From Quillaja saponaria (lineage: Eukaryota; Streptophyta; Magnoliopsida; Fabales; Quillajaceae): 64,000 nucleotides of DNA. The position numbers were made by a program, and so were the translations under genes. The stretch covers positions 3,348,001 through 3,412,000 of the forward strand of contig CM055609.1 in NCBI GenBank assembly GCA_029379385.1. Direction: 5' to 3'. The notes beneath the pieces were generated by a model. It made no database searches. It saw only the letters and a program-made list of their open reading frames with translations, and was not told the origin of the DNA. Shown here in pieces: positions 13,232 through 24,782 of the stretch; position 1 is the first letter of the stretch, and every line of letters starts with the position of its first letter.

Positions 13232-13420
13232 TTAAGGCTCATTTAGACGGAGAGAAAATGAGAAAATGAGAGAAGAGAAGATAAGAGTGCCTATTTTTCT
13301 TGTTTGAGAGTTTTTTTTAAACAACAGGGAATAAATGAAATGTTGTGCTTCCAAATTGTTTTAAAACTCATTTATTTAATTTTTTAAAATTTGGAGGTTT
13401 TAAACAGAGAATAAGATATA

Positions 13421-13859
13421 TTAGCCCTGTTTGATTAAGGTGTGTATAAAAGTGTTGTCGTATAAAAATATTTTTCAAGTAGAGATGTTTAAAAATACTT
13501 TATAAAAGTTAAGAAAAATGTTTTGATTAGTTGACGGTAAAAGTACTGCGAGATAAAAAAAATTGTTTGATTTTATTTTTTAAAAATGAATACTTGAGTA
13601 TTAAAATTATTAAAAAGACTAATTTGATAAATATTATGGATATTTTATCTAAAATAAATAATTATTAAAACAAAATTGAGCTTCCTTTGCTTTCTATTTA
13701 GAAAATTTTCTTTTTTTAGCTTCAGTTTTTAGCACTTTAAAAAGTCTAAAAATATTTTTCTTTAAAGCATAAAAAATAAAACTTCTATTACCAAACAGCT
13801 TAGGAAAAAAAACTTAAACTTAGAAACTGTTTTAAAAGTTAAACCAAACAGAGGGATTA
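13421..13859. mobile_element. Tourist/PIF-Harbinger-like MITE, 433 bp
   Basis: Element 13424-13856. Its left end GCCCTGTTTGATTAA mirrors the right end (inverted: TCCCTCTGTTTGGTTTAA), and it is flanked by TTA on both sides (13421-13423 and 13857-13859). The size, the 3-bp TTA duplication and the lack of coding sequence fit a non-autonomous Tourist-type MITE. Confidence 0.65.
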
Positions 13860-13900
13860 TAATTTTTGTCTACTAAAATACTCTTATTCTTTCCACTTTT

Positions 13901-14746
13901 AGTAATGCTACATACACACTTTTTCCACACAACTTCTCACATAAGTGCTACATCATATTCTTAATATTGTAACCAAACACTTCTTCTACAATATTTGTCT
14001 ACTAATTTCTCTCACCTCATTAAAATTACTTATTACTAGATATAATTATTTTAATAATTTTTCATTAAAATTAATGATTACTCTAAATCACCTTTTATCT
14101 TTATTTTGTTTTTATCTTTTTACTTTTAATATTTTGTCTATCACCTTAAATATTTCTCATCATCTTCATTTTCTACTCATACATATATATCTAATGGTTT
14201 CCAATACAAATAGATTCATAAAAATTACTAGTAAAAAAATTAAGTAAAAAAAAAAGATAATAAATTAATCTTTGATATTAAAGATTTGAGAAAAAAATCA
14301 TAAGATAAAACTAACTTATTGTCTTTATTATTATTTTTAATTGAAGAAACATATTGGAATATTAACAAAATGGAGGTATGGAAAAACACAAGAAATAATA
14401 ATTTTTCTTTTCTATTTCTTTTTTTTTCTTTAACCAAGTAAACAATACAAAAGCTACATTAAAAAATAAGATAAAAATTACCTAAAATTTTAATCATTTT
14501 GTTAGTTTTCGTTGATATGAAAAAATTAAAAGTCATAGGGGAGAAGAAATAATAAGAGATGTAAGTGACAAAAAGAGAAAAATGAAAAAATAAAATAAAA
14601 TAATTATTTTTAGTAATAATGAATTTTAATGAGATGAGATAAATTAGTTGACTGATATAATAAAAAGTAGGTTTAGAGTATTTAATTACAAGAAAAAAAA
14701 ATATGATATAGCACTTGTACGAGAAAGTTGTGTGTATGTAGTAATA
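13901..14746. repeat. Long inverted-repeat (fold-back) element, about 840 bp
   Basis: The left arm begins with CTACATACACAC near 13908, and the right arm ends with its reverse complement near 14743. Similarity continues inward: AAGTGCTACATCATATT against AAGTGCTATATCATATT inverted, then CTCATTAAAATT against its inverse. The arms are about 350 bp, diverged and very AT-rich. AGTAAT lies at both outer edges (13901-13906 and 14741-14746) and may be a 6-bp target duplication, or only AAT may be. The open frames on its two strands translate alike because they read the two arms, so they are not genes. Confidence 0.7.
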
Positions 14747-15119
14747 TTTTTTCTCTTTATATGGATGCAAATGCTAAGTCCTTTTCATCTTTGAAACAGA
14801 CAATGCAGGAGTTGTTTAGCAACATAGAATTGCTATTATGGACCAATAAAGTTCTTCTCTTTGTTGTTGTTATCTTTTCTTTCCTTCTTAATCCCAAAAA
14901 AATAAAAATAACACTCTTATTTTTTCTATCAAATACTTAATACCAAAATAAAAAATTGTAATGGTGTAATTATAAAATTATGTAACAACATATCATCTCT
15001 TCTCTTAATTCAAATTAAAAAAAATCTTATCATCTAATTTCCTCTTCCTTTAATTATTTTTAAAGATAAGCAATAACCCTCACGTCTCCTCTCCTTCAAA
15101 ACTTTCAAATAAACCTTAA

Positions 15120-15725
15120 AGAGTTAGGTGTGAACTTATTCTTCACATCTTATGAAAACAACAAAATAAAATAAAATTAGAGATTGTAACACATCCTCAA
15201 GTAGTTAACCAAACTCCACTAATCCTTATCAACCGGTGCCAAGTCAAGACCATAAATTCAATGCATTGACTTGTATGCCCCCATTTTGTAATTCACAATA
15301 TCCCACTTTACCTCCTTGATCTTTATTCTCACGTTTTTATCCCCGACCCTTTAATTCAAAAGTACCCCCATTTCTTGCATGTCCTTAATGGAAATAGAAG
15401 GAGATTTCTGTGGTACTTTGGTCATTGTATTGGGAAGAGGTAGAGGCAGAGACGAGACCTTTACCAAATTACTTTTAGACCCTGCAAGTTGTTTCACAAA
15501 ATTGTGGACGAGGATAGGGTATTATTGTCATTTGAGTAAGTACTCAAATTTTGAATAGCACTAAGGGGTATTTTCGTGATTTCGACAAAATATAAAATGA
15601 GAGATAGGGACAGACAGTCACACAGAGGAAGAGAGAGAAAGACAGAAAATGGTGTGAGAGAGACAGAGTGAGATATTGAGAGTCGTTTGCGTTCGTTTTT
15701 TCAGTTAATATATGAAGGTGAAGCA
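15120..15725 (+). promoter_or_regulatory. Promoter and leader of the SWIB-domain gene
   Basis: Sequence between the composite element and the ATG at 15726. The last 120 bases are GA-rich (GAGAGAGAAAGACAG and similar), typical of plant 5' leaders. An in-frame ATG at 15687 would add 13 residues, but MVSDQEIA fits the family start better. Confidence 0.4.
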
Positions 15726-17973
15726 ATGGTGTCGGACCAAGAAATAGCGAAAGGGGTGGAGAATGTGCTCCGTCAGTCCGACCCAAACTCCGTCACATCC
15801 TTAAACGCTGTCGTTCAACAGCTCGAAGCTAAGCTAGGGTTAGACCTCTCCCACAAGGCCGGTTTTATCAGAGACCAAATAAATTTTCTTCTCCGGGCAC
15901 ACCCGCTGACCCATCCTACTCCTCCTCCTCCTCCATCCAGGGACCATTTTGTCCTCCAGCATCACCAACTATACCCAACCACCCACGCCCAACAATTTTC
16001 TACCCATTTTGCCCTCCAGCCTCACCATCCGTTTTGATGAGTTTAACTTCCGGCAGCCACAGCCACCTCCGTCTTCGATTCCACCTCCACAGACAAGGCA
16101 ACTGCAGAGGCAGGTTCAGCCGAAACCCCCGGCGACTGAAGGCGAGGTCTTTGAACAGAATGCTGCTGCTGTCCCCCCTAAAGCGTCAAAGGAAAGGTTG
16201 GGGTTTTTTTTTTTTTTTTCTTCTTCTTTATCTGGGGTTTGTTCTTTAAGGTTTTACCTGGGTTTTGGGTTTCTACTATGTCAGAAATGTGGTCGTTAGG
16301 CTTTCATTTGCTTAGGAATCGGTCCCCCTGAAAACTAAAAGATTCCCGAGCTCTTGCCTATTAGATAGCTTGGCTTTTTGTTTGAATGAGATTTTTTGGT
16401 TTCATATTTTAGTTTTCTCTTGCGTATCCGAAAGCTGGATGTGGTTGTTGAGTGCTGCTGCTGAATCTGGAGGAAGAAAACTATGTTATCCGTACTTAAA
16501 CTAAAATTTCACCATTTCCGGTTATTATAACAACATGCTTGCTGTGATCATATTTTACAAAAAAGAATCATAACAATTTCATTTAATGAGATGTTTTCTA
16601 TAATATCCTTATCATGCACTTTTGTTCTTGTTGAGTTGTTGCTATCTACTAGTACTACTACTACTTGTTCTACTAGCTGAGAATTGCTAATTGCTATAGT
16701 CTGAATTGCCTTTTTAGATAAACAGAACTATACATATTTAATATCAACGGAAACTGGTATTGTATTTGTACTTGAAGTAATTGACTATTTCACTGTTGTT
16801 TGTCTGTGTCATATATATTTTGTAGTGCTCCTGCCAAAGGCAAAAGAAGAGGTGGCCCTGGTGGTCTAAATAAAGTTTGTGGTGTCTCGCCTGAACTTCA
16901 GGCAGTTGTTGGTGAGCCAGCAATGCCAAGAACAGAGGTTTGTTCTTTCCATACTAACCAATATCCTCATTTTCATTCTCATCCAGTATGTTCATTCATG
17001 AAGTTTGATATTTCTCATTTAGATGCTTAGTGTAAATATGCTTTAAGCCCACTGTATTGCTTATTTCAGATTGTGAAGCAGCTGTGGGCATACATAAGGA
17101 AAAACAACCTCCAAGATCCTAGTAACAAAAGAAAGATTATTTGTGATGACACCCTGCGCTTGGTATTTGAGACAGACTGCACTGACATGTTCAAGATGAA
17201 TAAGCTGCTAGCTAAACACATTATTCCTCTTGGACCAACAAGTATGTGATGCAGCTTATGAATAGTTACATAGAATATTTCTTCTGTATTTTTTTTCCAT
17301 TTTGAGGATTCTTGGTTTGACTTAAATTTTGGTTTTTATTTTTTATTTTATTCTTGTACCAACAGAAGAGTCTGGCCAAGTGAAACGAATGAAAGTAGAT
17401 GCTGAAGCTACAACAGGAAGTTCTGAGCCTGGTTCATCTCCTGTAATAATATCTGAAGCACTTGCCAAGTTTTTGGGCATTGAAGGAAGGGAGATGCTCC
17501 AGTCTGAGGCAATAAAACTTGTCTGGGAGTATATTAATGTTAACCATTTGGAGGTGGGTAGTAAGGTCCACAATTTTATTTTTTTCCAGCCACCCCTCCA
17601 AGCTTTTGCTGCTTGGTTACTGTGTTGTACAGTTCCAGATTCCAGCACATTTAATAAATTATTATTTTTAGATTGTTCTATTTCAACCTTACGTGATTTG
17701 GTTTGACTCCTTTTAAATTAACGAGTTACTGTCCTTTATCATTTTTATGCTCAAAAGTTGTTTGGCTTGCTTGATGGATGTCTTGTTATTGTAATTTCAA
17801 GGTGTATCTTGCAATTGAATTTCATCAATGTGGTCTTATTCTTGTAGGATCCTTTAAATTCAATGGTGATAATATGTGATGCAAAGCTTCAGGAGCTACT
17901 TGGATGTGAAAGCATTTCTGCAATAGGAATACCAGAGATGTTAGCACGCCATCATTTATTCAAACAAGCATGA
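15726..17973 (+). CDS. DEK_C-SWIB-SWIB chromatin-associated protein, one-base frame break
   Basis: Nuclear protein of the SWIB/MDM2 type (plant homologs are named upstream activation factor subunit spp27-like); it probably acts in chromatin or transcription. Exons: 15726-16196, 16826-16937, 17070-17241, 17366-17553 and 17848-17973. They sum to 1069 nt, one more than a multiple of three. The frame ends early at HFALQPHHPF and resumes one base later as FDEFNFRQPQ. Dropping one T from the TTTT run at 16032-16035 joins them and gives a 355-aa protein. Residues 1-60 are a DEK_C-like domain (EIAKGVENVLRQSD, LGLDLSHKAGFIRDQINFLL). A Pro/Gln-rich linker follows. SWIB 1 is about 165-250 (GLNKVCGVSPELQAVVGE, MNKLLAKHIIPL), then SWIB 2 at about 270-352 (SEALAKFLGIEGREM, IPEMLARHHLFKQ). 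The downstream frame is clean, so the break is recent or a sequencing error. Confidence 0.9.
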
Positions 17974-18720
17974 TAACTGTTAGTGCTGCCGGTCAGTATG
18001 AGGGTCATCTTCTTACTTTCTCAAATTGATTTAGTTATGTGTTAAAATTTTGAGCTTTCCTTTTGAGATCCACTTTTCCAACTAGCATCCAAAATAATGT
18101 TCCGCCTCTTGATTTCTCCTTTTAGTTCTTTTCCCCTTAAAAGATAGAAAAATATTGATGTTTCTGCAAATAACCATTTCACATCTTTGGTGCCCATATC
18201 TTTCCATCATCCAGGTTAGAACGAAAGATTGGGTTAAAGGGACATCATCATGTAAATAACTATCTCCGTTGTAGCTTGGGATGTGTTGTGGGCTTGACTA
18301 CAACCATCTTGCTTGCTGTTTATTACTTTATTCTTTACAACCTCAGCTACTTATCTTTCATGCTTGATTTGCTTTCTTTCCAACTGTTTTTTCTTGAACA
18401 TTTTTCAATCAGTGTCATTTCTTAGTGTTTTTGTGATTGTTTCTATCAATCAAGGAGCCTCTTGTATCTGGTTATGGCCACGTATGTAAATTTCAACTGA
18501 CAAATGGCTCTTTCTTTCTTCTGCAGGTGCATGGGGGTCTTTGTCATCTGCCCCTTCTGTAGATTCTGTTGCTAGAACAGATAATTAGGAGATATTTTCT
18601 TCTTTTTTCTGTTTTCTTTTTGTGCACATTGTCATGAGTAGGATGCATGTTTGAAGCAGTGTTTGGTTGTTTATGATCTAGAATGACAATGTACCATGGG
18701 CTTACAAAACGCTTCTTTTG
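17974..18720 (+). other. 3' UTR with probable intron of the SWIB gene
   Basis: After the stop at 17971-17973 a donor-like GTCAGTATG lies near 17992, and a strong pyrimidine-rich acceptor ending CTGCAG lies near 18527. A 3' UTR intron of about 535 bases is therefore likely. The 3' end seems to fall near 18.7 kb. Confidence 0.4.
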
Positions 18721-19034
18721 TATCTATGCTACTGCTGATTTAGGTTCCATGTGAATTTATATGGATCTCTGTCCTTGATGACTGACCTTAATTGATAGAA
18801 GACTACTGAGCTTCAGATTCTTTGTATATTGAGAATCTCATAGTTTGTTAAATTGTATCTGAAGAAAGCACTTGGTTAAAATGCATGCATTCGCTGCAGT
18901 CTTGCTCTGCCATAATTTTGATGGACTACTTTCAGATTTCCAAAGTCACCTACTACAACTCATTTGTTTCCAATATCAGTTTGCATCTAATAGTGCCAAC
19001 AATTGAAATAAATAACCATGGCCTACAACCTAGC

Positions 19035-20186
19035 TTATGGCATGGGTCTGTAAGAAGTGATTCTCAAGAAGATCAACAAGGCCGCTATTAGTAACAGAAC
19101 AAGCAAAATGCTTAGAACCCTTGCTGCCTTGTTATTTGATACCACGTACGAATTCGTTTTGTACAAAATGGTGGTCAGGTAAGCCATCATTTTCTGCAGC
19201 AAAAATGGAAAAAACTACAAAAGAATATCAAAAGTGATGCACCAGATCAAACTCCCACTGGTACAGCTTTATATCAAAATTTCAAACATTAGATGGCATA
19301 CCAGTCTAATGGGTTCAAAGTGAAGAAGTGGCTCCATGAACATCTCCATATTCCTGAGTTAGACATTAAAATGTATCAAAAAGAAAAAGGGTGCATTGAA
19401 TGTATGAGATTCCATCAAGGTGACATTTCTATACTCACCTTATGACTACCCTTCCATGATAAGTTTGGCATATGTGGAAACTGAAACCCTTTCCCGAAGG
19501 CACATGTATCTTGCTCCATTCTGCATACAAATCAAACATTACCTGTCTTGAGAGAAAAGGTTTCAAATAGTTTCTCATGATAAGGGAAAGGGAATTTAAT
19601 ACCTAATTTCCAATGAACACCAACATTCATGCCATCATGCAATGTTGGTTGCACAACAATTTGAATACGATTTCCCAAGCTTTTTATTAGATAAGAGAAG
19701 AATTCCATCACTTGCTGCAACAAAGAAAGACCAGGAAATAATGAATTGAAGTGGACTAAACATAATTTAATTACTCACTAATTACAAAGGTAAATAATAC
19801 CTAAGTACCTTTTTCCCTTGAAAGGCTTGGAAGAATGAAAAGAAATTGCACTCACACCGGCACTCGTCTCCGATTATATCAGATAATCCACTGATGTTCT
19901 TGTTCTTGATGGCAGAGTAAAACTTGAGGACTGCATCTAGAGCTTGCTTATCTTCCTCTCCTGATGATCCTGAGGTTTTGGTATCAGAGGCAATTAACAA
20001 CCTTAAGCCTCTTTGTCTCTTTGAACACACATTTGTATGAATCAAGGATTTGTATGTACATGGTGAAGAAAAATCACCAAACAGATTGCAAGTTCTATGT
20101 GGTTTTCTTGAGAGATGAAGGTTGCTAGAATAAGATTTTAGAGAGATGAACTGGAAGGGAATGTGAGGTAACTCTACTGTGTGCAA
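19035..20186 (-). CDS. NTF2-like (SnoaL-type) plastid protein with C-terminal membrane anchor
   Basis: Exons: 19809-20186, 19603-19714, 19439-19520, 19302-19353 and 19035-19193, summing to 783 nt (260 aa), all GT-AG and in frame. Residues 1-65 are rich in Ser, Arg and Lys and poor in acid, so probably a chloroplast transit peptide. The NTF2-like cone fold follows at about 75-205 (LDAVLKFYSAIKNKNISGLS, VMEFFSYLIKSLGNRIQIVV, NVGVHWKLEW, GKGFSFHICQTYHGRVVIRN, MFMEPLLHFEPIRL). The last exon ends in a hydrophobic helix at about 233-251 (VLSILLVLLLIAALLIFL) with a short polar tail. The fold is known from nuclear transport factor 2 and small cyclases or isomerases. The substrate here is unknown, and the anchor suggests a thylakoid or envelope location. 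Confidence 0.88.
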
Positions 20187-21195
20187 TTGTGGTGGGGTAA
20201 GGGGTCAAAGCCATTGAAATATGGGAAAATAGAAATCACTGAAAAAGAGAGTTCAATGGAGCTATCCAAAGCTTGAAGGGGAAAGAAATAGGAGTATATA
20301 TAATGAAAATTTCTAGGACAAAGGGGAAAATTAAGCACATATATGAATAAGAATGAGGCAATGAGGCAACTGGACTTATGCATCAACTGCAAGCTAGGTA
20401 TCTTCTCTTAAAAGTTGTAAAATCTTTACTGCAAGGTGGCTTCATGAATTGTTTAGATTCTGTTTGGTATGCTGGATTGTTAGATAGGTAAGACAACTTA
20501 TATTCTTTCTAAAGCTTCAATTTAGTTTGTGAAAAACATGTTTTCTTATGGAGTATATCCTAACATGTGACTCCTTCTCTTAACAATACCCATAGTAGGA
20601 ATACTGAAGAAGATGAGAAAATGAGTCATCTTCGTTACCTAACTAAAAAATAGAGAATTGTTTCGTGCACTTAAAACTTCTCTGAATCCATTCACCCTGC
20701 ATTGAAGTCTCATTAAACTATGAAATAATTATAATATTCTTTTGTCCCTAGGAAAAAGAAAATAAGCATGTCTCAACATTTGTTCTAAATTTGTTTGAAG
20801 TTTTGCTTGAATTTCCCCTTTTCTTTTTCAAAGAATTTTCCTTTAAAAATAATATAAATATGTGTCAACTGAATAAATCTATATGATCTTCTTCGACATA
20901 CAAATATTATATAAGTCCAATGAAATTTTATCATGATATGTCGTCCTTTTTTTTTTTTTTTTTTATGTAGTGCCAAACAACTCCTAAATTTTACCAAACA
21001 GGAATCAGAGTACGGCCTTAGCTTTGTGCGATTCAGATCCATCGACGATGCAAGCTCGTAAGTTATAAAGACTAAAAACTCCTTACTATTTTTTCTTAAT
21101 GACTCACAAGTCCTTATTGCCTTCGCCAAATCAAAAAACAGACGACAAGTTCGACGAGAAGTTGCCTGTGGGAGTTAGAGCAAAGCAAAGAAGCA
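20187..21195. promoter_or_regulatory. Divergent intergenic region between the NTF2-like gene and EMC3
   Basis: About 1 kb shared by two genes that point away from each other. It holds a run of 16 T's near 20949-20964 and AT-rich spacer. The last 100 bases before 21196 are the EMC3 leader. There is no other coding sequence and no certain TATA box. Confidence 0.4.
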
Positions 21196-24100
21196 ATGGC
21201 GGAAGATCTAGTGCTAGATACAGCGATCAGAGATTGGGTCCTAATCCCACTCTCCGTGGTTATGGTTCTCATTGGAGTACTTCGTTACTTCGTTTCAAAG
21301 CTTATGCGGACTTCCCAAGTTCCCGATGCCAAAATCGTCACGGAAGGGTAGGTCAAAACCTTAACCTGACAATTAGTTTTGTAACTATGCTTATCTTTGA
21401 AATTGATGGATAAGTGTTCGTGGTGGTGATCATGTTCCAGGCAAGTGGTTGTCAGAGCTCGCAATTTACGTACCAGTGCTAATTTTATTCCTTCCAAGTC
21501 ATTTCGTGCCCGCAGGATTTACTTCAATAACGAGGTTTGTTTGTGTATCTTTTATTTCATTTTTTCAATGGAAAAAGGTTGAAAGAATTCATGGTGGAAT
21601 TACTTTCATATTACTGCTCTGAAATAAAATCATAAGTTTGAAATTATCTTTCCTTTTTTACCTTCAAAAGTATTTGATGTGTTATATGTTAACAAGATGT
21701 AGTTTCCATATCTGGTTTGTGATTTATTTTCATTCATAAGGGGATGGAATTTATCTCCCCTGGATGTACTTGCCTGGTAGGTTAAAATATTTATGATTGA
21801 AGCAGTTGGTAGAGGGTGAAGTTTATTCAAACTTGCTGCTGTTGTAAATATTTTGGAGATAGCATACTCATATTGGAGGTTTGTGAATTAGCTTTCATAT
21901 TACTGTTCTGAAATAAGTCATAAGTTTGAAAATATCTTTCCTTTTCTTTAAAAGTATTTTTCGTGTTATATTTTAACAAGATGTAGTTTTCCACATCTGG
22001 TTTGTGATTTTTTTTCTTTCATAAGGGGTGGAATTTATCTCCCCTTGCCTTTTTATGTTCCCCAATTTTGATAAGCTGATAAGTTGAAATATTTATGATT
22101 GAAGCAGTTGGTAGAGGGTACGTTTGTTCAAACTTGCTGCTGTTGTAAATATTTTGGAGGTAGCATACTCATATTGGATGTTTATTTTTGTGTTGTAGGA
22201 AAATGGTTTATTACATGTCCCCAAGGGCCAAGCCCAAAATGCACAAGCACAAATGTTCTCTGATCCCAACATGGCTATGGATATGATGAAGAAAAACCTT
22301 TCAATGATCATACCTCAGGTATCAATATTATCTTGTTTCTCATTGTTCTCTGGCATAATGTCACACGTTATAGAAATAGAACTGACTTTATGTCTCTTTG
22401 ATTGTTCTTACAATCTTTTTCCTTGTTTGGCAGACTCTTACATTTGCGTGGGTCAACTTTTTCTTTTCTGGTTTTGTAGCAGGTCTGTTTCTATACCACT
22501 GATTCTATTCTGAATGCTAGTTGTGCTTTATTCTTCATGTGTATTCATGTTTTCCATGTTGTGTCAATTTATGTTCATCGTACTGAGATGTTGGGAAAGT
22601 AGCCCTTTCTCTTTCCTGTCATAGACCTACCCTTTTTTTGTTTATATTATATGTACTGGTATGGTGATCCAGAATGCATATTTAGACTCACTAGTTTTTT
22701 CTTATTCACCTTTTTGATTACGGTAATATACTCATGTTATCATGTGATAATTGTTGGAATGCCTTTTTTACTTCTCCTGCAGCCAAAATTCCCTTTCCAC
22801 TGACACAGAGATTTAGGTCAATGTTACAGAATGGGATTGACTTAAGTACTGTTGATGTTAGCTATGTCAGTAGTCGCTCCTGGTAATCTTCAATATCAAC
22901 TTTAGTCACAATCTCAGCTCTGGTTTTATTCTCTAACATTTGACCACTTATTTGGGCTAATTATCTAATAATTTGTAATCATATTCCAGGTACTTTCTCA
23001 ATCTGTTTGGATTAAGAGGATTATTTAGTCTCATTTTGGGAGAAGAAAATGGTTAGTGATGGTTTATACTTTATACGCATATTGCAATGCTTGATGTTTG
23101 TCATTTAATTACATCATCATTGTAAATTGTAATTACCTCTTAAGTTTGAAGACCACACTGATTTGTTGTTTCTCTAAAGCTGGATTTGGTTAACCATTGA
23201 TTGTAGCTTATGATGTGATATTCCTGATACAGCCGTGGATGATACTCAACGAATGATGCAAATGAGTGGGTTTGGTTTTGATCCTTCAAAGGTAAAATTT
23301 ATATGTGATTTTCTAGTGGCCATTTTATGCTTAGGAGGTTGTGTTCTCTTCTAGCTGACCATTTTATGCTTAGGAGGTTGTATTCTCTTCTAGTTGGCCA
23401 TTTTATGCTTAGGAGGTTGTATTCTCTTCTAGCTGTCAACATTTGATTTACAAATTATGTTCTTTGTGTTGTTGGTCCAGTGTTTGTTTCTCTCCGTACA
23501 CTTATTAACTTCTCAATCATAGTTCAAGGAAATCTTTTGGTGTCTGTAGTTATTCACCATAGAAAGGCACCATATATCCAATTTGATCTTTCCTACCAGC
23601 GCTTTAAGGTTTTTTTGCTATTCGGTGTAAACATCCTGTATTTAGTGATGGAAAAAGGGCTCAGAGAATGTCTTGCACAGCTCACACATTTGTGGTGATT
23701 TATGCCAATTTAGATGAAATTATGATAAAATTTGGTAGGAGTAGCAATATTGATTTGTTTCGAGGCCAACTTATGTTTAGTATGTAACTTTTTTTTTGGC
23801 ATCTACTTTAATATGTGAGTTTTATGATGCATGTGTACTTTTGAGATGATGTAGACATAAAGTGTCAATGCATGGAGTAGTCAGAGTCAGATCCGCCTCC
23901 CAGCAACACTCACTAGGCATGATTTTTTATTTTTTATTTTTTAAACTTCAGTCACTAGCCCAGCAACTTTTAAGTCAGCCATAGGTCATGTTGCTAAGGC
24001 CCGTCATTGAAAAGCTTTAACTCACTTGTACTTGTTTAGTCTACCCTGCAGCCTGCTATTGGGAGCTTTAGTATAGGGAGGAAAATCTGCTTTTACACGT

Positions 24101-24782
24101 GTAAAAATGCATTATGGATTTTTACATTTAGACTTGAATGTTAGTGGGTGATACCAGTACCATGGTCAGGGATGTGGCAGGATGTGAATTTGGCGTCAAT
24201 ATAAATGGTAGCACCCGTTTTTTTGCTTGGCCCTTGACTACACCCACTGGTGCATGTAGGCCCTCATTAATTTCTCATAAGTTTTACTTCTCCAACATGT
24301 AACCATAATTTGTTTGCGATATTCTTCCTAAGCAGATGAGTCTTGTTTTCTCTTCATGACTATAAAAGACCTTTTTGCTTTAAGATTGAGAAGCTTTGTG
24401 TGCTTCTGATCAATACTCATATGGTACCACCATTCTTTCTTTTTGTGATTGCAAATAAATGTTGCAGATCTAATATCAGCAAAGTTTCATTTAGACCTAG
24501 AATTTTTTCTCAGTTATGAAGAGAACATTATTGGTTAGGAAATGCCTCAACAGCATCATAGCATGAAATGTTAATCAAGCAAGAAGCTATCATTACTGTA
24601 CTTGCTAAATGACTACCCAAGCTAATAGCAGAGCAACAATGACATACAATTTTATGGATTTTGCTTTTTCCTTTCAGAATTTAGGTGCTGAGAAGGATAA
24701 TCTTGACATAGTTCAGCATGAGTGGGCCTTGCCGAAATTTGAGCAGCGTGCAGAAGCTGTATTGAGAAAAGTCGTCAGCTAA
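21196..24782 (+). CDS. EMC3: ER membrane protein complex subunit 3 (EMC3)
   Basis: Core subunit of the ER membrane protein complex, an insertase for tail-anchored and multipass membrane proteins; EMC3 belongs to the YidC/Oxa1/Get1 superfamily (established). Eight exons: 21196-21347, 21441-21534, 22199-22318, 22434-22482, 22783-22882, 22990-23051, 23233-23291 and 24678-24782. They sum to 741 nt (246 aa), the size of the Arabidopsis protein. The first membrane helix is near residues 14-35 ([20 protein letters not shown]). The basic cytosolic segment has [21 protein letters not shown] Met/Gln-rich loop has [17 protein letters not shown], then helix 2 ([15 protein letters not shown]) and [20 protein letters not shown]. 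Then come [20 protein letters not shown] and the third helix. The tail ends [13 protein letters not shown]. Introns 2 and 7 carry tandem repeats. Confidence 0.97.
21602..22184 (+). repeat. Tandem duplication of about 290 bp in EMC3 intron 2
   Basis: Copy 1 (about 21602-21884) and copy 2 (about 21892-22184) run in the same order with small indels. Both have TTTCATATTACTG, a T-rich stretch, ACAAGATGTAGTTT, ATCTGGTTTGTGATTT, TGGAATTTATCTCCCC and GAAGCAGTTGGTAGAGGGT. The duplication lengthens the intron only. Confidence 0.9.
23312..23432 (+). repeat. 39-bp minisatellite, three copies, in EMC3 intron 7
   Basis: Three head-to-tail copies with a 39-base period. The shared core is CCATTTTATGCTTAGGAGG, followed by TTCTCTTCTAG. 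Copies differ at only a few bases, so the expansion is recent. Confidence 0.92.

Larger units (their letters stand above)
13232..15119. mobile_element. Composite TIR element with nested insertions
   Basis: Candidate outer element at 13236-15115. The left end GGCTCATTTAGA and inverted right end GGTTTATTTGAA are similar, and both are flanked by TTAA (13232-13235 and 15116-15119). Inside are two better-supported elements (13424-13856 and 13907-14743). The outer pairing is weaker, and the flanking TTAA could be chance in such AT-rich DNA. Confidence 0.4.

Noticed and set aside
13945..14770. Open frames on both strands that look like hydrophobic membrane proteins
   Set aside because: They read the two AT-rich arms of one inverted repeat, which explains why they resemble each other. 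No conserved domain.
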